Source: Gammaproteobacteria bacterium | GTDB lineage: Bacteria > Pseudomonadota > Gammaproteobacteria > Pseudomonadales > Azotimanducaceae | Reading direction: 5' to 3' | DNA: 8,206 nucleotides | Assembly: GCA_030432795.1 (NCBI GenBank) | Contig: JAUILW010000123.1 | Location: forward strand, 1 to 8,206 | Part shown: positions 6,797 through 8,206 of the stretch, one piece after another | How the letters are laid out: each line of letters begins with the position of its first letter | Position numbering within the stretch: the first letter of the stretch is position 1 | Notes under the pieces: generated by a model | The model's database searches: none | Told to the model about the DNA's origin: nothing | The model's input: the letters and a program-made list of their open reading frames with translations, nothing else | Translations under genes and position numbers: made by a program

Positions 6797-8058
6797 GCGA
6801 ATTCGTTTTCAAGCTGCCCGACCTCGGGGAAGGTACCGTCGAGGCAGAGATCATCGAGTGGCATGTGGTTCCCGGAGACGAGGTATCCGAGGGCGACATC
6901 ATCGTTGATGTGATGACAGACAAAGCCAACATCGAGGTGCCGTCACCCGTCTCCGGCCGGGTGTTACGCACTACCGGCGAGCCCGGCGACATGGTCGCTG
7001 TGGGCGCCGAGCTGATCGCCTTCAACACCGGCGCTGAGGCAGAGCCGAAGATAGCACCGCAAACGACGTCCGAACGGGCACCCGTCGAAGCAGAACCGGC
7101 GCCACAGGAACCACCAGCACCCGTCAACGAAGCCCCGCGGCCGAAACCACCCTCGCCGATGCCGGAGCGCGGCACCAGCAAGGTGCTCGCCTCCCCTGCA
7201 TTGCGCCGCCGCGCCAACGAGCTCGGCATCGACCTAGGCGTGGTGCAGGGCAGCGGCCCGCGGGGCCGAATACTGCGGCGGGATCTGGATGGTTACGTTG
7301 ACACGTCAGGCAGTACCGCAGCCGGTGCTCCACGAGAGCCTGTGACCAGAGGCGCGGCAAGCGACGAAGTCGAGGAGATCAAAGTGATCGGCGTGCGTCG
7401 GGTCATCGCCGAGCGCATGCAGCGCGCCAAACAGGAGATCCCACACTTTGCCTATGTGGAGGAACTGGACGTCACCGAGCTGGACCGGCTGCGCAACGCC
7501 CTGCTTTCTCGCCATCCCGAGCGCAGCATCACCTACCTGCCTTTGATCGCCACGGCGCTGATGCGCGCGCTCACGGTTTTTCCGCAGTGCAACCAGCGAT
7601 TCGACGCGCAGCGCGGCGTGTTGCAGCGCTACCGCAACGTGCATCTGGGCATCGCGACGCAAACCCCGGACGGCCTCAAGGTGCCGGTGGTGCGCAACGC
7701 CCAGGCGCTGGACCTGTGGCAGCTGGGCGATGCTATCCGGCAGGTCACAGAACGGGCCAGAGACGGCAGCGCCTCGCCGCAGGAACTGTCCGGCTCGACC
7801 ATTACCATCACGAGCCTCGGCAAGCTCGGTGGCATCGTCAGCACGCCAGTGATCAATGCCCCGGAGATGGGCATCATCGGCGTCAACAAGGCGCTGTGGC
7901 GACCCATGATCGTCGAAGGTGCGGTCGTGCCGCGCCTGATGATGAATCTCTCCTCTTCCTTCGACCACCGTTTCGTGGACGGCTTCGATGCTGCATCGAT
8001 GATCCAGGAGATGAAAACACTGCTGGAACATCCGGCCTTGATGTTCGCTTCACCCTGA
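6793..8058 (+). CDS. bkdB: Lipoamide acyltransferase (E2) of the branched-chain 2-oxoacid dehydrogenase complex
   Basis: A 421-residue E2 core protein (Pseudomonas BkdB is about 423). Domains in order are one lipoyl domain (1 to about 77) with lipoylation site K44 in MTDKANIEV; a Pro/Ala/Glu-rich flexible linker (about 80-127); a peripheral-subunit-binding domain (about 131-168, ASPALRRRANELGI to GPRGRILRRD) that docks E1 or E3; a second linker; and the acyltransferase domain (about 195-421). The catalytic motif SSFDHRFVDGFDA has H392 and D396, and TITSLGKLGG (338-347) lies ahead of it. It moves branched acyl groups from its lipoyl arm to CoA, forming isobutyryl-, isovaleryl- or 2-methylbutyryl-CoA. 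ATG 6793 was chosen because it forms ATGA with the bkdA2 stop, has GGAG five nt upstream (6784-6787), and begins right at the lipoyl domain. The frame extends further upstream, but those residues are unrelated to the family. Confidence 0.95.
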   Translation: MSEFVFKLPDLGEGTVEAEIIEWHVVPGDEVSEGDIIVDVMTDKANIEVPSPVSGRVLRTTGEPGDMVAVGAELIAFNTGAEAEPKIAPQTTSERAPVEAEPAPQEPPAPVNEAPRPKPPSPMPERGTSKVLASPALRRRANELGIDLGVVQGSGPRGRILRRDLDGYVDTSGSTAAGAPREPVTRGAASDEVEEIKVIGVRRVIAERMQRAKQEIPHFAYVEELDVTELDRLRNALLSRHPERSITYLPLIATALMRALTVFPQCNQRFDAQRGVLQRYRNVHLGIATQTPDGLKVPVVRNAQALDLWQLGDAIRQVTERARDGSASPQELSGSTITITSLGKLGGIVSTPVINAPEMGIIGVNKALWRPMIVEGAVVPRLMMNLSSSFDHRFVDGFDAASMIQEMKTLLEHPALMFASP

Positions 8059-8067
8059 GCAGGTAGA

Positions 8068-8095
8068 CTCTTCCCCTTGCATCGCAGGGGGAGAG
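8068..8095 (+). other. Stem-loop after bkdB overlapping the ribosome binding site of the next frame
   Basis: CTCTTCCCCT (8068-8077) pairs with AGGGGGAGAG (8086-8095) as a 10-bp stem with one U-G pair and an 8-nt loop, starting 10 nt after the bkdB stop. The right arm is itself a strong Shine-Dalgarno-like sequence. There is no T run on either side, so it is a poor intrinsic terminator. It may instead protect the 3' end of the bkd mRNA or hide the ribosome binding site of the downstream frame. Confidence 0.5.
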
Positions 8096-8206
8096 CCGCC
8101 ATCAAACCACTACCACTCGCCATCGTAGGCATCAGCGCAGCATTGGCCATCGCAACGCTGATCGCCTGGGCAGGCAGCACCGAAAGCCAGGTCTGGGCCG
8201 GTCTGC
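8077..8206 (+). CDS. Start of an unidentified putative membrane or exported protein, 3' end outside window
   Basis: The frame directly after the bkdB stop is open to the end of the window. It shows a basic segment and then a hydrophobic stretch (PLPLAIVGISAALAIATLIA, followed by WAGSTES), like a signal peptide or first membrane helix. There is no ATG or GTG in it. A TTG at 8077 would give a start MHRRGRAAIKPL but has only a poorly placed AGG ahead of it and lies within the stem-loop. An ATC at 8101 sits exactly where a typical Met-Lys-Pro-Leu start would be, 7 nt after GGGAG (8089-8093). Another TTG at 8143 would cut into the hydrophobic stretch. The hydrophobic segment and following AGS are loosely reminiscent of the first helix of DUF1295 (steroid-reductase-like) membrane proteins, which is only a guess. 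It does not resemble lpdV, whose N-terminus would show a GGGPGG dinucleotide-binding loop. Confidence 0.4.
   Translation, partial: MHRRGRAAIKPLPLAIVGISAALAIATLIAWAGSTESQVWAGL

Noticed and set aside
6189..7229. Antisense open frame of 346 codons over bkdA2/bkdB, and a similar 302-codon one over bkdA2 (5813-6721)
   Set aside because: Both overlap confidently identified genes and have low-complexity Arg/Ser/His-rich translations typical of shadow frames.
7629..8180. Antisense frame reaching into the region after bkdB
   Set aside because: Most of it is opposite bkdB, and its only part outside bkdB covers the stem-loop and the downstream + strand frame. No domain or ribosome binding site supports it.

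Overview
The window is GC-rich (roughly 60% by eye), gene-dense and coded entirely on the + strand. It holds two complete or nearly complete operons of familiar type. Gene order and protein character point to a gammaproteobacterium or a close proteobacterial relative: the Pel genes run D-E-F-G as in Pseudomonas, and the branched-chain dehydrogenase resembles the Pseudomonas BkdA1/BkdA2/BkdB type. No genus can be named from the sequence alone.

Region 1 (1-4421) is the 3' part of a Pel exopolysaccharide operon. It starts with the C-terminal end of pelD, a degenerate GGDEF domain that keeps a c-di-GMP-binding RGLD I-site. Complete pelE (membrane and helical-repeat scaffold), pelF (GT-B glycosyltransferase) and pelG (12-helix MOP-like membrane protein) follow. 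All three junctions overlap (14, 4 and 13 nt), so the four proteins are probably translationally coupled. That fits the known inner-membrane PelDEFG synthase complex, in which PelD senses c-di-GMP, PelF polymerises the sugar and PelG is thought to move the chain across the membrane. pelA, pelB and pelC would be expected upstream, outside the window.

Region 2 (4422-4524) is a 103-nt gap. It holds a GC-rich hairpin, a small perfect palindrome and an overlapping weak sigma-54-like -24/-12 match. Either transcription is punctuated here or the next operon starts here.

Region 3 (4525-8058) encodes E1 alpha, E1 beta and E2 of a branched-chain 2-oxoacid dehydrogenase complex (bkdA1-bkdA2-bkdB), tightly packed with a 1-nt gap and an ATGA overlap. 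The complex converts Val/Leu/Ile-derived 2-oxoacids to branched acyl-CoAs. The E3 gene (lpdV), which follows bkdB in Pseudomonas, is not the next gene here.

Region 4 (8059-8206) has a 10-bp stem-loop whose right arm contains the Shine-Dalgarno-like sequence of an open frame that runs off the window. That frame starts with a basic, then hydrophobic N-terminus and has no ATG or GTG; the best-placed initiation codon would be the rare ATC, with TTG as the alternative. This is the least ordinary spot in the window. I see no mobile element, CRISPR array, tRNA/rRNA or clearly new multi-gene system.
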